This document shows positions 32,354-44,586 of a stretch of DNA of 64,000 nucleotides, piece by piece. The notes under the pieces were generated by a model. The model saw nothing but the letters and a program-made list of their open reading frames with translations. It made no database searches and was not told where the DNA came from. The first letter of the stretch is position 1; each line of letters opens with the position of its first letter. A program made the translations under genes and the position numbers. This DNA comes from Hemerocallis citrina (Eukaryota; Streptophyta; Magnoliopsida; Asparagales; Asphodelaceae). The stretch is taken from positions 141,191,089 through 141,255,088 of the forward strand of contig CM030367.1 in assembly GCA_017893485.1 (NCBI GenBank), given 5' to 3'.

Positions 32354-34684
32354 ATGGTTAAGATTACGTCTTCGGATGAGACCCCCGTCTAGGACCAAGT
32401 CGTAGGCCGAGCGGGCAAAGGAAAGGAGGTTTTGGAGCCGACCGATCAGAGCGTCGTACGGCTGGACAGGGAGGGAGAAGTAGCTGAGCCACCTCAAGAG
32501 GTCACGGCTGCGTCTCAAAAGGGTAAAGCGGTGATCACGATCGTCGAGACACCGAAGACGGCGGGGGCGTTCGGTCGGCAGCCCATTGCCCTGTCGAGTG
32601 TGGGAGGCGTTCGGGACTACGCCGAGGATATCTTGGAGAAGGTGACCCAAGGCACGGCCAAGTCGGTGGAGGAGAATGAACCGAGAGAACTGTCCGAGGT
32701 GGACCATACCATCTCGTCTCTTACGGAGGCCAACCTTCATTTGATCCGAAAGGGGTTCCAGATTCCCGTAGACTACGGGCTACTCCTCCCCGAGCCGGGT
32801 TTCCGAGCCAACACGAAGTCTTTGACAGACGTGTGCGTCTTTCCTGTCGACTCCCTGATCGCCGGGCTTCGCTTCCCCTTCACCCGTTTATCATCGATGT
32901 CTTGAATTGGTATGGTCTAAGCCCCGCCCAGCTGATGCCGAACACCTGGCGGCACGTCACGGTTTTTCTTCTTCGGTGCCAAGAAATCGGCGCCGTACCA
33001 AGCATGTTCCTCTTTCGGAGCCTGTACCGCCCCTGCCAGCCGAGCCGAAACGAACAGAGGTTCTACCTTTCGCCGCGGACGGGCGTGAAGTTGGTCGAGA
33101 ACCCAGACTCGATCAAACATTGGAAGGAGAAATACTTCATCATCCGAGCTTCCGTGCCGTGGGCAATACCGATTGTTTGGGCGAAGGATGGCCTGCCCAA
33201 GCGAGCCAAGAAGGAGCCGGTGCTGAGCAACGAGGAGGCAGGGGTCCTCCAGAAGCTCCTCGCTCTGCCAGCGCTAAGCTGGAAAGATATTACCGAGGCA
33301 GCTCTGTTCCGATGGGGTCTTAGTCCGATCGATCCTAGTACGCTTCTTGTATTTATACTCTTTGCTTACAGTTTATGAAAATTTTTCTAAGTCTTTTCAT
33401 TCGGCTTGTGCAGAGACAATGAAGATGGATTATAAGGCTTTGATGGCGAAGGCCAGGGCGTCGGAGCAGGAGACGAGGAAGAAGAGGCCTTCGGCGGGGC
33501 CTCAGGTCGGCCGAGCCCCGAAGATACCATCGGTCGGGAAGAAAAGTGACCCGCAGGAGACGGTTGCTCCGGGGGCTGGCCCCGAGCAGGAGAAGTCCGC
33601 AGCTACGGATCCTCCAGCTTCCGGTGCGCCGGCGCCAGTGGTGGAGGGGGATGCAGCCAGCTCGTCGGGCAGCGCATTCGGTGTGAACGAGGTGCTGTCC
33701 CTCCAAGTCCCGCCCCTCATTGCCGAGGCGGAGAAGATCTTGACCGAGCATCATAAGCAGATCTTCATCCCTGACTGGCAGGTGATGAATGTCGACGGCT
33801 TCCTCGGCGACGGCAACATCTGCATGGAGGCAGTGAGGCACCTGCCGACCCCGAAGGATCGAACGGCTCTAAAGGCCGGGCTAGCAGGGGACGCCACGAT
33901 GCAGATCGCTCAAAACACCATGTCAGTAAGTGGACCGAACTCTTTCTCATTGAAACTTTTTCTGAGATTTTTCTAAGTTCTTGGGTTCGGGTTCTAATGG
34001 GTTGTTCTCTTTTCAGACCCTCTGCCACTTCAACTTCCTGCTCGAGGAGTTTGCGAGCAAGGAACAGGAGTATGAGCGGGAGAGGGTGGAGCGTGTCAAG
34101 GCCACGAAGCTGCTTGATGCCGAGCAACTTCTCTCGGCAAAGAGGGGTGCCGAAGTGGCTGGGCTGGAGAAGCAGCTGGCCGACGCCATTCAGCTGTCGA
34201 AGGACACGGCAGCCAAGCTCGAGGCTTCGGAGAAGGAGGCCGCCGAGCTGAAGGTGGAGCTGAGCAATGCTCGGTCAGAAGCGGAGAGGGCTCAGAAGAG
34301 GGCCGAGAAGAACATGGCCAAACACCGGTCTAAGGTGAAGAAGGTGAAGAAGGCCGTGCAGGAGGAGGCCGTGCAACACATGTTCAAGAACATGGAGGAC
34401 GCATATGGTCGAGCTCTGCTACATGTCGCTACCAGGAATCCGGGTTTCGACACATCCTCCTACCGTTTCTACGACCCCGTGGAGGGGGAGGAGGAGGTTC
34501 CCCAGGGGATGCTCGACCCCGAGGGAGAGACGGAAGGTGTCGAAGGCCCGGGGGAGACCGAGGCCAAGGATGAAGAGGAGGACGACTCTGAGGAGGAGAG
34601 TGGAAGTGAAGACGAAGACGAGGGCGATGGCGAGGACAAGGCCGAGGGGTCGACGGACCCGAACGATAAAAAGGTCGACCCCTG
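32354..34684 (+). pseudogene. Antisense gene of gypsy 2, module 1 (Transposase_28-like)
   Basis: ATG at 32354, with an early TAG at 32390. The Transposase_28-like domain spans about 32700-33330 (FPVDSLIAGLRFP, PNTWRHVTVFLLRC, SPRTGVKLVENPDSIKHWKE, LSWKDITEAALFRWGLSP). A frameshift lies near 32870-32885. Introns are inferred at 33338-33413 (76 nt) and 33926-34016 (91 nt), each with GT..AG ends and at the positions used in gypsy 1. The third exon is a long coiled coil (LEKQLADAIQLSKDTAAKLE), then a very acidic tail ending KKVDP at the stop, or splicing out at 34674. Lower decay than gypsy 1. Function unknown. Confidence 0.75.
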
Positions 34685-34898
34685 ACTCGGTTGCCTCTTT
34701 TAGTCTTTCGTTGTTTCGTTTCTTTTTGTAAGCCTAACCGCGGACTGGCCACCGCTCTTGTAAAACTTTCTCCTCGGTTTTGAATGAAAATATTTTGTTT
34801 GGCTAAAATTTGTCCAAGTATTGAGTCTCAAATTTTGTGTATGATTAGTTGTAGATGTTTCCAAGTGTTGGCCCATCGGATTTATCTCTGCTTTTCAG

Positions 34899-35738
34899 GT
34901 GAAGTTCGGTCCGATCACGGAGGTTTCGTACCTTCGTAAAGAGCTGGCCAAGACAAAGCGAGAGCTGTCACTAAGCCATGATAAGCGCTTTTACATGCTT
35001 TTGGAACTGGGGGAGATAAAGGCGCTGGCCAGGGGGCAGTGTCGTGAGTTGACACAGCTACGAAAATGAGCCCCGGTCCCTTTTCCTGAGGGCGAGGTTG
35101 AGCGGCTTAGTGGGGAGCTTGCCATCGCCGAGCGGAAGAACGAAGAGCTCTCGGCCAAGATCCGACACTTGGAGGTAGCGGGGCGAGGTCGTTCGGCGGA
35201 AGAAGAGAAGCTTGCTTCCGAGCTGGAGAAGGTGTCGTCCGAGCGCAAGAAGCTGCTAGCTGAGGTCGACAAGCTTAGGAGGATTACGATAGATAGGGGG
35301 ATCGAGGCCACCCATTACCGACAGCTTGCGACCGATAGTGCCAACGCCTCGGGCTCGTCGAGGCTCCCTCGTCTGAAGAAGTTGGCAAAGGACGACGCTT
35401 TGAGGGATAGAATCATCGAACTGGAGGAAGAGGTCGCGTCGCTCAAGCCCCTGCCCGAGAGGGCCAACGTCCGCAGTACATCGTGTACGCGCGAAGAGAG
35501 CAAGAGAGGGATTACATTTTACGAACTTGCGACACGTTTGCCTGCGGCTAGGCGGAGCCCAGCCGACGCTCAGAGTAGTGTGGCCGTCTCATCGAGCGGA
35601 GCCTCGGTCGGCACCGCAGTTAGGGCCAGCAGCGAAGGGGAGTCGCATTTCGTTGGTTTAGGATCGGGTTCGGAGGGCAGGCCTCGTCGTCCTCGCGTTT
35701 CCCTAAACCGAAGCGTTCCCCTTCCGAAGAGGCCCTGA
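34899..35738 (+). pseudogene. Antisense gene of gypsy 2, module 2 (coiled coil)
   Basis: Begins after acceptor CTTTTCAG (34891-34898); the inferred intron is 34674-34898 (225 nt). A TGA at 35069 interrupts the first 60 codons. The rest is open: heptad-rich SAEEEKLASELEKVSSERKK and RDRIIELEEEVASLKP, then SPADAQSSV and a basic end. Related to 21129-21680 in gypsy 1. Confidence 0.6.
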
Positions 35739-35913
35739 TCATGTCGTTTTTCATTTTTGCTGGTTATTGTAAAAACTTAATTGTGGGGTCGGTCTGGTCG
35801 TATGTAGAACTATTATATCTGAATACGAATCTGAAAGTTTGTTTAGAAAATTCCCAAGTGTTGGACTTCGGCAGTGTATTGAAATTTTGTTATTCGTTTT
35901 CCCTTCTTTTCAG

Positions 35914-36113
35914 CTCGTGAGGGAAGACCAATACACCGATTCCAGCGGTTCAGACGATGACGCTGACACCGGGGCAGCCTCAGGGGCGACGAAGTCGCGC
36001 CCGACGAAGTGCCGAGAGCGGCTTTATGGTGTCGAGCTGGAGTTACGCCGAGCTGAGAGTGAGCGGGCCCACCTTCAGTCCGTCCTCGGCCAACGAGACG
36101 CCGAGGTCCAACG
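35914..36113 (+). pseudogene. Antisense gene of gypsy 2, module 3, left half
   Basis: Follows an acceptor (TTCTTTTCAG, 35904-35913). Frame: acidic SSGSDDDADTGAAS, then the coiled coil GVELELRRAESERAHL. It is cut at 36113 by the SIRE element and resumes at 45989. No module 3 was found in gypsy 1. 35739-35913 is non-coding. Confidence 0.55.
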
Positions 36114-37512
36114 TGTTGATTCTTGATTTTGATGATCACAACACAGTGCAACATGTGTCTATGTTATACAGCTAACATTGCAGATTGTACATACAAAAGA
36201 CTATTCTAGCTGAACAAATGAACAAGCTCAAAAGGATACAGATAAAGACTTCACTCAGACAAGATCCAAGACTTCACTCAAGACAAGACTCAAGACTCAA
36301 GACCTTAGCTCAATTATGTCAAATTGTAGTGTCTTGTAAAAACATTGTATCTTACTTTTTGTTGAGTCTTAGTCTGATGTAAAGCCTTGACACACACACA
36401 CACACAATCAAAATTTCATAATGTGTGTCTCTTAAAAACCCCCAAAAAGAGTCAAAACAGTTTGAAGAAATTTAACTTTTGAGTACCAGTCGACTTAAGC
36501 TTCTGCCAGTCGACTGATAGTACAAAACTGTTTAAATTTATTCAAACTCTGATCAGTCGACTCATATGGCAACCCAGTCGACTGTTCGAGAGCTTTTGAC
36601 CGTTTTCTGTTTTTCAAAATCGAATTTTTCAAACTTACAAGCTTAGATCCATTGGTTGACAGTTGGAGTAACTGTCTCCCAACGTTCAGGAGATCAAACT
36701 CTTTAAGTAGAGTTCAGATCTCACTGAAAATATCTACAGAATTCTTTTTGAAAATCCGAGCATTCTTTGTGAGAAAAAATTCTAAGTGATTTTTGAGAAA
36801 TAAAGCTTTCAAGATCGTACTCCTTGGTTCTCTACACTCAGTCCAGTATAGCAACAAATTCGCTCTGGACTGAGTATAGAAGTCGACCTGTTTATTAGCC
36901 ACGTGCATCAACACATACACCAACAAAGCTATAGGTTGACTGTAAAGTATTTCTTGTTCTCTTGCTCTCGGTTGGAGAGTGTTTTTGACTCTAGGTTGTA
37001 GAGTCAGTTTGTTTCACTCTTGGTAGTAGAGTGGGTCTGCTTTCTCTGGTTGAGAGAAAGGACTACGGGTTAGACAAGGTTGTTGTCGTAACGCCGTAGG
37101 GTATTCTTGTAATCTTTTTCAAGAATAGTGGAAATCTCAAGTGGGTTGCTTGGGGACTGGATGTAGGTCAGGAGGACCGAACCAGGATATATCTTGTGTA
37201 CTCTGTGATTGATTGTCTTGATTTTGCATTTACTCTTGTTTACTTAAGTTCTGCAAAAAGTGTCTGGACAGTCGACTCCTTGAACCATCAGTCGACTGAT
37301 CAGTGTCATATTAGTTGTATTTTCATTGTGTCTTCAGTCGCCTGGCTTATCTATAAGTCGACTATACCGAGATATTTCATTTACTTTATTTTTGTCATTT
37401 CAGTCGACTGGTTCTCAACCAAGTCGACTGTGCCGAGAAAATTTCCGCAGTTTTTTATTAACACTATTAACCCCCCCTCTAGTGTTTGTTGTCTCGCCTA
37501 CAGGATCCAACA
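36114..37512 (+). repeat. 5' LTR of the SIRE element
   Basis: TGTTGATTC..GGATCCAACA. Contains five pairs of GTCGAC-core boxes (36487/36507, 36554/36575, 37269/37289, 37335/37355, 37401/37421) and a (CA)n stretch at 36391-36406. Confidence 0.96.
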
Positions 37513-37514
37513 CT

Positions 37515-37526
37515 TGGTATCAGAGC
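37515..37526 (+). other. Primer binding site of the SIRE element
   Basis: TGGTATCAGAGC two bases after the LTR, initiator Met tRNA type. Confidence 0.92.
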
Positions 37527-37539
37527 GAGGTTACAGGCT

Positions 37540-39357
37540 ATGGCAACTACATCAAATACAAATCAGTACCGTGAAGGCCAATCTACATAACGGCCACCAC
37601 TATTGGATGGAACGAACTACAACTATTGGAAGTGCCGAATGAGAATCTACCTCCAATCAATCAACTATGAGATATGGCAAATGACAGAGACGGAATACAC
37701 TGCCCCTACCATTCCATATGCACAATGGAATGATGATCAAAAGAATCAGACTATGAACAATGCCAAAGCAATGAATGCCTTATTTTGTGCACTCACAAAG
37801 GAAGAATTCAACCGTGTATCCAATGCTACAACCGCACATCAAATTTGGCATACACTCGAGGTAACACATGAAGGAACGAATAAAGTAAAAGAGTCTAAAA
37901 TTTCTGTTCTTGTCCACAGATTTGAGATGTTCAGAATGAAAGACAATGAGACTGTGTCCGAGATGATTACCAGATTCACAGATATCACAAACTCTCTTGT
38001 GGCGCTTGGAAAGACTTACACTCAAGCAGAGATGGTTAGAAAAGTCCTACGTGCACTCACTCCAGAATGGGAGAAGAAAACCACAGCAATAGAGGAAGCG
38101 AATGACTTGTCACAACTTTCTCTCGAGAATCTTGTTGGCAATCTCATGGCATATGAGGGCCAACTTGAAGATCGAAAGAAGGATACAGAATCACATTAAG
38201 CAAAGAAGAAATCATTGGCTTTTAAAGCCATAACTGACTCAGAAGATGAGGAAGAAGATGAAGAAGAGATAGCAATGTTCACTCGAAGATTCAAGAAGTT
38301 CTTAAAGAAGGATAAGTTTAACTCTAAAGTAAGAGATTCTAATGACCCTCCTACATGTTTCAGGTGCAACAAAATAGGTCACATGAAGAAGGATTGTCCC
38401 TTAGATAATGCAAAGAACAAGGAAAAATCATTCAACTTCAAGAAGGACAAATATTCAAAGAACAAATTTGCCAAGAACAAGAAGGCCTATCAAGCTACAT
38501 GGGATGATAGTGATTCGTCTTCCGAAGAAGAAACGGATGAAAATAACGAAGTGGCAAATGTGTGTTTCATGGCTGCACAAGAACATGTAAGTAATGATTA
38601 TGATTCCGAAGATCTTCTTGATGCTTTTAATGAAATATTCCAAGAGTTAAAGAAAGAAAAGATTAGAGTTAAGAATATTGAAAAAGTGAATCAAACACTT
38701 AATCAAGAAAATCTTAACCTTGATAAGGAAGTAAAATCCTTAAATTCTCGCATTGCAAGTTTAGATACTAATCTTGAAACTCTAAAAAAGAATTATGAAG
38801 AGATTTCAAAGAACGTATCTAAGTTTAACAAAGGCAAAGAGAATTTAAATGATATGCTTCATCATCAAGTTACATCTAGTCAAAAATATGGACTTGGCTT
38901 TAAAAAATCTTCTGTAAAAGAATCTCCTGTTGTAAACACTAGTAATAATAAAATAGCATCTATTTCTAGTGTTACACACAAGTTGTATGATTTCTTTGAA
39001 AAGCCTAAGGTTGTTAATTCTAGTGATAAAAGCAAGAATACCGTTCGGTTAAGTCGACTGAACCATACAACCAGTCGTCTGTCCAGAGAAATTGGATCTT
39101 ATTCAACGAGATCAAAACCTCTTGTAAGTCGACCTAGTGTATCAACCAGTCGACTGATGTACACTAACAGTCGACTGAAGGACATTGTTAAGTCGACTGG
39201 ACAGAACAAGTTAGTATGGGTTCCAGTCAGTCTAAATCAGAATGATAGAATTGCTTATATTAATTCATATTTATTAAATGTGTGTAATTCTACTTATTAT
39301 ATTCCTGCTTATGGAGGAAGATCAAACTCTTCATGGGTTTGGTTTCCCCCAAACTAA
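37540..39357 (+). pseudogene. SIRE gag
   Basis: ATG 37540 opens the frame. TAA at 37588 and TAA at 38197 interrupt it; otherwise 606 codons are continuous. The N-terminal half is copia gag (LDGTNYNYWKCRMRIYLQS, then RFEMFRMKDNETVSEMITRF). The zinc knuckle CFRCNKIGHMKKDC is at about 38359-38400. An acidic and coiled-coil stretch (38500-38860) follows. The region 39051-39210 carries six copies of the GTCGAC box, read mostly as Ser-Arg-Leu. The long C-terminal extension is typical of SIRE gags. Confidence 0.88.
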
Positions 39358-39410
39358 TGTGTTTTGGACCCAATAAAAAGGGTACCATATTTACCTTAAA
39401 CTTTTTATAG

Positions 39411-41609
39411 GTACCCAAGAAAGAACGCTGGATATTAGACAGCGGATGTTCAAAACACATGACAGGACATGCCAACCTACTATCCACCATTCAAAGCATA
39501 GATGGAGGAACTGTCACCTTTGGAGATAACAACAAAGGCAAAGTCATAGGTATTGGCATGGTCGGTAAAAATTCTAACCCAACTATAGAAAATGTGTTAT
39601 TGGTTAGTGGCTTAAAGCATAATCTTTTAAGCATTAGTCAATTATGTGATAAAGGATATAAAATAGTTTTTGAAAAAGATGCATGCATGATTTATGATTC
39701 TACTATGCAAAATGTTATTTTTCAAGGTTTTCGTAAAAATAATATTTATGAATTGTGTTTGAATAAAATTGATTTTTCAAATAATTTCTGTTTAATAGCT
39801 TCTAACAATGAATCTTGGCTATGGTATAGAAGATTTGGACATGTGAACATGAAAAATCTCTCAAAATTATCTAAGTATAACCTAGTTAAAGGACTGCCAA
39901 AACTATCCTTTAAAAAGGATAAGTTATGTGATGCATGTCAACTAGGAAAACAAATCAAATCCACTTTTAAAACAAAAGAAGTAATTTCTACTAGTAGGCC
40001 ACTCGAATTAATTCATATGGATTTATTTGGCCCTACTAGAGTTGCTTCTTTAAATAAAAGTAGATATGTGTTTGTTTTAGTAAATGATTTTTCAAGATTC
40101 ACTTGGACATTCTTTTTAAAACATAAAAACGATGCTTTTGATGAATTTGCACATTTTTGTAAACGTGTTCAAAATCAAAGATCTCTAACCATAGTCACTA
40201 TTAGAAGTGATCATGGTAGAGAATTTGAAAATGAAACATTTACAGAATATTGCAACAAGAATGGTATAACACATTCATTTGCATTTCCTAGAGCTTCACC
40301 ACAAAATGGAGTGGTTGAAAGAAAGAATAGGACTTTGCAAGAATGCGCACGTACTATGCTTGTTGAAAGCAATTTACCAAAGCATTTTTGGGCTGAAGCT
40401 GTTGCTACCGCTTGTTATGTTTTAAATAAAATTCTTATAAGACCTAAGCTAAAGAAGACTTGTTATGAGTTATTTTTTAATAAAATTCCTAAAGTTTCTT
40501 ACTTTAAGACATTTGGTTGTAAGTGTTTTATTCTAAACACAAAAGATAATTTAGACAAATTTGATCCTAGATCTAATGAAGGTATCTTTTTAGGATACTC
40601 AAATAGGAGTAAAGCATATAGAATTTTCAATAAGTCTACAATGACTATTGAAGAATCAATGCATGTTACATTCGATGAATCTTTACCTTCATCAACCTTA
40701 AATAAAGATGATGAGATTGATTCATCACCTTTAGATAATGTGATTAAATCCTTAGACCAAACTAATCTGACTGATAAGTCGACTGATAAGGTCTACCAGT
40801 CGGCTGAAGTAAAGAAGTCGACTGAAGAACAAGTCAAGTCGACTGATCCGATTGTGATATCTTCAACTTTACCAAAGTCATTTGTTGAAGTTAAAGATCA
40901 TCCTCATGACTTAATAATTGGTGACATCTCCCATGGTATTCAGACACGTTCACATGTTAATATGATCTCTCATACAGCATTCTTATCGGATTTTGAACCG
41001 AAAAATATACAAGAAGCTTGTGAGAATGAATATTGGATGAATGCCATGCAAGATGAACTAAACCAATTTATAAGGAATGATGTATGTGATTTAGTTCCTA
41101 GACCTCCTGATCAGACTATTATTGGTACCAAATGGGTATTCAAAAATAAGTTAGATGAATCAGGACAAGTTGTAAGGAACAAGGCTAGATTAGTTGCTCA
41201 AGGGTATAATCAAGAAGAAGGTATAGATTTTGATGAAACATATGCTCCTGTTGCTAGACTAGAATCTATTCGTATTTTATTATCTTTTGCTTGTTTCATG
41301 AATTTTATACTGTATCAAATGGATGTGAAAAGTGCCTTTCTTAATGGGTTTATTAAGGAAAATGTTTATGTCAAACAACCACCAGGTTTTGAACATGAAC
41401 AATTTCCAGATCATGTTTATAAATTGAAAAAGGCTTTATACGGTCTTAATCAAGCACCTCGTGCTTGGTATGATCGTCTGAAAACTTTTCTTTTAGAAAC
41501 AGGATTTGAAATAGGTAAAGTAGACACTACATTGTTTATCAAAAGAGTTAAGAATGATATCTTAATCATACAAATATATGTTGATGATATAATTTTTTGG
41601 TTCTACTAA
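39411..41609 (+). pseudogene. SIRE pol: protease, integrase and most of RT
   Basis: Protease Asp-Ser-Gly at 39438-39446 ([13 protein letters not shown]). Integrase finger [10 protein letters not shown] near 39838-39950, then core D (HMDLFGP), D ([10 protein letters not shown]) and E ([15 protein letters not shown]). A linker (40680-40900) carries four GTCGAC boxes. RT follows: [46 protein letters not shown] and the catalytic YVDD at about 41578. A single extra T in a T run near 41591-41596 shifts the frame just after YVDD and ends it at 41609. The gag-to-pol change of frame near 39357-39411 may be natural or damage. Confidence 0.93.
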
Positions 41610-42531
41610 TAATAATCTATGTCAAGAGTTTGCTAATACCATGAAAAACGAATTTGAGATGAGTCACATGGGTGAACTCAATTATTTCCTTGGACTTCAA
41701 ATTAAACAGTCCTCAAATGGCATATTTATCAATCAAGGCAAATATGCAAAGAAATTACTCAAACGTTTTAACATGGATAGTACTAGTAGTAAATCCACAC
41801 CTATGGCTACTACTACTACCCTTGACAAAGATATATTAGGTAAGAGTGTTGATCAAAAACTCTATCGAGGTATGATTGGTTCACTCTTATATATTACTGC
41901 AAGTAGGCCAGATATTATGTTCAGCGTATGTTTATGTGCTAGATATCAATCTAGTCCTAAAGAGTCTCATTTAAAAGCAGTGAAACGAATTTTAAGATAT
42001 ATTAAAGGCACATCTGAATATGGTTTATTTTATCCACGCACCGATAATTTTCAACTTTTGTCATATAGCGATGCCGATTTTGCTGGAAGCAAAACTGATC
42101 GCAAGAGTACTAGTGGTACATGTCACTTTTTGGGACATTCCCTAGTATCTTGGTGCAGTAAAAAGCAAAACTCCGTATCCCTATCAACTACAGAAGCTGA
42201 GTATATTGCTGCAAGTTTGGCTTGTGCACAAATCTTGTGGATGAAACAAACTTTATTAGATTATGGTATTTCATTTGAGAAACCCTCAATTATGTGTGAT
42301 AATACCAGTGCAATTAATTTATCTAAAAATCCGATTCAACATTCACGTACGAAACATATTGATATTCGACATCATTTTCTACGTGATCATGTTTTAAAAG
42401 GAGATATATCTTTAGACTTTATCTCTACTGATAAACAAGTAGCAGATATATTTACCAAGCCCCTTAAAGAAGATACTTTCATTAAATTAAGGAGAAAACT
42501 TGGAATTTGTGATTTTATTGATATTTGCTAA
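41610..42531 (+). pseudogene. SIRE pol: RT thumb and RNase H
   Basis: Continues pol in the next frame. MGELNYFLGLQIKQ and ASRPDIMFSVCLCARYQ are RT connection motifs. RNase H shows YSDADFAGSKTDRKSTSG, STTEAEYIAAS, CDNTSAINLSKNP and HIDIRHHFLRDH. ADIFTKPL marks the conserved end. Apart from the upstream frameshift it is intact. Confidence 0.93.
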
Positions 42532-43016
42532 AAATTGTTTCTGTTAAGTCGACTGTATTCTTGAGTAAGTCGACTGTACTGGTTTTTTTTAAACATATCA
42601 ATTTTTTTATCTGACTAGTCGCCTGGTTTCTATACCAGTCGACTGATTAGTAGACATAAAATTTTTATTTTCCTCTCGACTCAGTCGACTGATATACCCT
42701 ACCAGTCGACTGTCGCGAGCTCAATCGTCTTCAGCGACTATTCATCGCGTCTTTTGAGATGGAATTCACCTCTCTTTTCACCCGTGATCTATAATCTCTA
42801 CCGTCGATTGTTTCTCTCTTTGATCTCAGCCGTTTATTCGCAGTTAAAACCCCTTTACCAGCCGTTTTCTCACCTTTACCAATCTCAAGCTTTTTACCCC
42901 AAATTTCAAAACCCTAGTTTTTGAAGAAGAAGTGGTCGACTCTCACAGTGCTGCTGGTGCTTGCCCCTGGTCTAATCTTTCCTTTTCTTAGGTAAAATCC
43001 TTTCCCCTCTCTTTTC
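42532..43016 (+). other. Spacer between SIRE pol and the env-like frame
   Basis: Non-coding, with three pairs of GTCGAC boxes (42546/42567, 42616/42636, 42682/42703) in the first 180 bases. A CT-rich stretch with possible acceptor TTTCTTAG (42985-42992) precedes the ATG at 43017, so the frame may be reached by splicing, as proposed for env-like genes (inference). Confidence 0.6.
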
Positions 43017-44105
43017 ATGGCTCCTAAAAGATCTAAACGATCTCATGAGGGTAGTTCTTCTTCTCAAGACTACACTCAATATCTCTTGAGTCCCGATCTC
43101 ATTGATCGATGGTATCTCTTTTGTACCATTACAATCTTCCCTGGAAGATTTGTTAACTTCGATGACCTTGATCGTTTCAATCTCATTCCCTTGTTCCAAA
43201 ATAGTAGTCTTTATGATTTTCTCTCTTTATCAAACCAACCCAATTATTATCCCCAACTCATCTATTTGTTTTATACAAATATGAGAGTTGTACAAAAACC
43301 AGATGGGGATGTTGTAATCCGTTCGTCTGTGAAGAATGTTAAAATGACACTCACACCGACTAGGATCAATCAAATATTGGGTATTGATGATGGGGGATTC
43401 CCTCTTGATGAAATTCTTTTAGATGATGCTTCTATTCTATCTAAAATTTTCTTACCCAATCATGGCCCTCCAATGACGAGCAAAAATATTAAACCAATTG
43501 CTAAGCTTGTAGGTAGAATATTAGCCTATAACATCCTTCCCAAAAAGGGTAGTTATGACCAATATTCTATAGAATTACAAAAAGCTATGTATGCAATTTT
43601 TGGTAAAATTACTGTTAATTGGGGTCAAGTCATCTTTTCTAAACTCAATCAAGACCACACTCACTTTCTACCTTTTGGAGGTCTTCTTACTAAAGTCTTT
43701 ATCGCTTTTGGTATTGATCTCGATTCCGAGACCAATATTGTTACTCGTTATGAGTGTTTCGATCGTGCTAGTTTGGCACGAATGAAACTTCTTGATGCTC
43801 CTACTAGATCACCCCCTAGGTCTCCTCCTCTTTCTCAAGCTCCTTTAGGTTCTACTTCTAGACCATCTGGACCTTTTACCTCTACTGATCCACCTCTTCA
43901 AGCCAACTATGATGATCCTCGTACCCTATATGACTGTGTTTCCTATCTAATGAAGCATTCAGCCACTGTAGATACCCAACTTCATAACCTAGATTCCAAA
44001 CTGGACCACATTGATTCTAAGCTTGACAACCTCATTCATCTCTTCAACTCTCAATTTCATCCTCCTTCTCAAGGTGATGATGAAGACTCGGATGAAGAAG
44101 ATTGA
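43017..44105 (+). CDS. SIRE env-like / plant transposon protein, 362 aa
   Basis: A complete frame from MAPKRSKRSH to the acidic end DDEDSDEED. The middle (VKMTLTPTRINQILGIDD) resembles the plant retrotransposon domain listed as putative plant transposon protein. The C-terminal third is Pro/Ser-rich, followed by a heptad coiled coil (LHNLDSKLDHIDSKLDNLIH). No signal peptide or clear transmembrane segment is visible, so an envelope role is unproven; env-like only names the position used in SIRE elements. It is the only intact frame of the element. Confidence 0.8.
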   Translation: MAPKRSKRSHEGSSSSQDYTQYLLSPDLIDRWYLFCTITIFPGRFVNFDDLDRFNLIPLFQNSSLYDFLSLSNQPNYYPQLIYLFYTNMRVVQKPDGDVVIRSSVKNVKMTLTPTRINQILGIDDGGFPLDEILLDDASILSKIFLPNHGPPMTSKNIKPIAKLVGRILAYNILPKKGSYDQYSIELQKAMYAIFGKITVNWGQVIFSKLNQDHTHFLPFGGLLTKVFIAFGIDLDSETNIVTRYECFDRASLARMKLLDAPTRSPPRSPPLSQAPLGSTSRPSGPFTSTDPPLQANYDDPRTLYDCVSYLMKHSATVDTQLHNLDSKLDHIDSKLDNLIHLFNSQFHPPSQGDDEDSDEED

Positions 44106-44225
44106 AGATTTTTTATTTTTTTTTATTTATGTAATTTTTTTTAATGCACTTATTTCTGTATAAGACTTTATCTTAAGTTTCCTTTTCATGCAAAAGTTTG
44201 TTATTTTGTGCTTTTTGATGATAAC

Positions 44226-44586
44226 AAAGGGGGAGAGATATCTGTGTTATATGTGTTATATCTGTGTTATATCTGTGTTATATCAGTGTTATTTATGTTT
44301 TGATTTCCTCTCATTTGTTAACTTTGTTCTATTTCTGAGTATTGGAACAAATCTCTGGTCAGTCGACTGCCCAAAGGCATATCAGTCGACTGCTGCTACT
44401 GCATCTGTACTTATTTTCTGCTTGTGATTTTTCTAAGTATGGTTTCCTGATCAGTCGACTGATACATGTTACATTTTTTAAGCCAATGCTTTTTGTGTTT
44501 TTAAAAGGGGGAGTATGTCTTTACTATGCTTGTATATTATCTTTTATTATCAGCTATTGTGTTGTCATCATCAAAAAGGGGGAGAA
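44226..44586 (+). other. Multiple polypurine tracts before the SIRE 3' LTR
   Basis: AAAGGGGGAGAGA (44226), AAAAGGGGGAGTA (44502) and AAAAAGGGGGAGAA (44573-44586). Only the last touches the LTR and should prime plus-strand DNA. The stretch between also has GTCGAC boxes at 44360/44383 and a single one at 44452. Confidence 0.8.
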
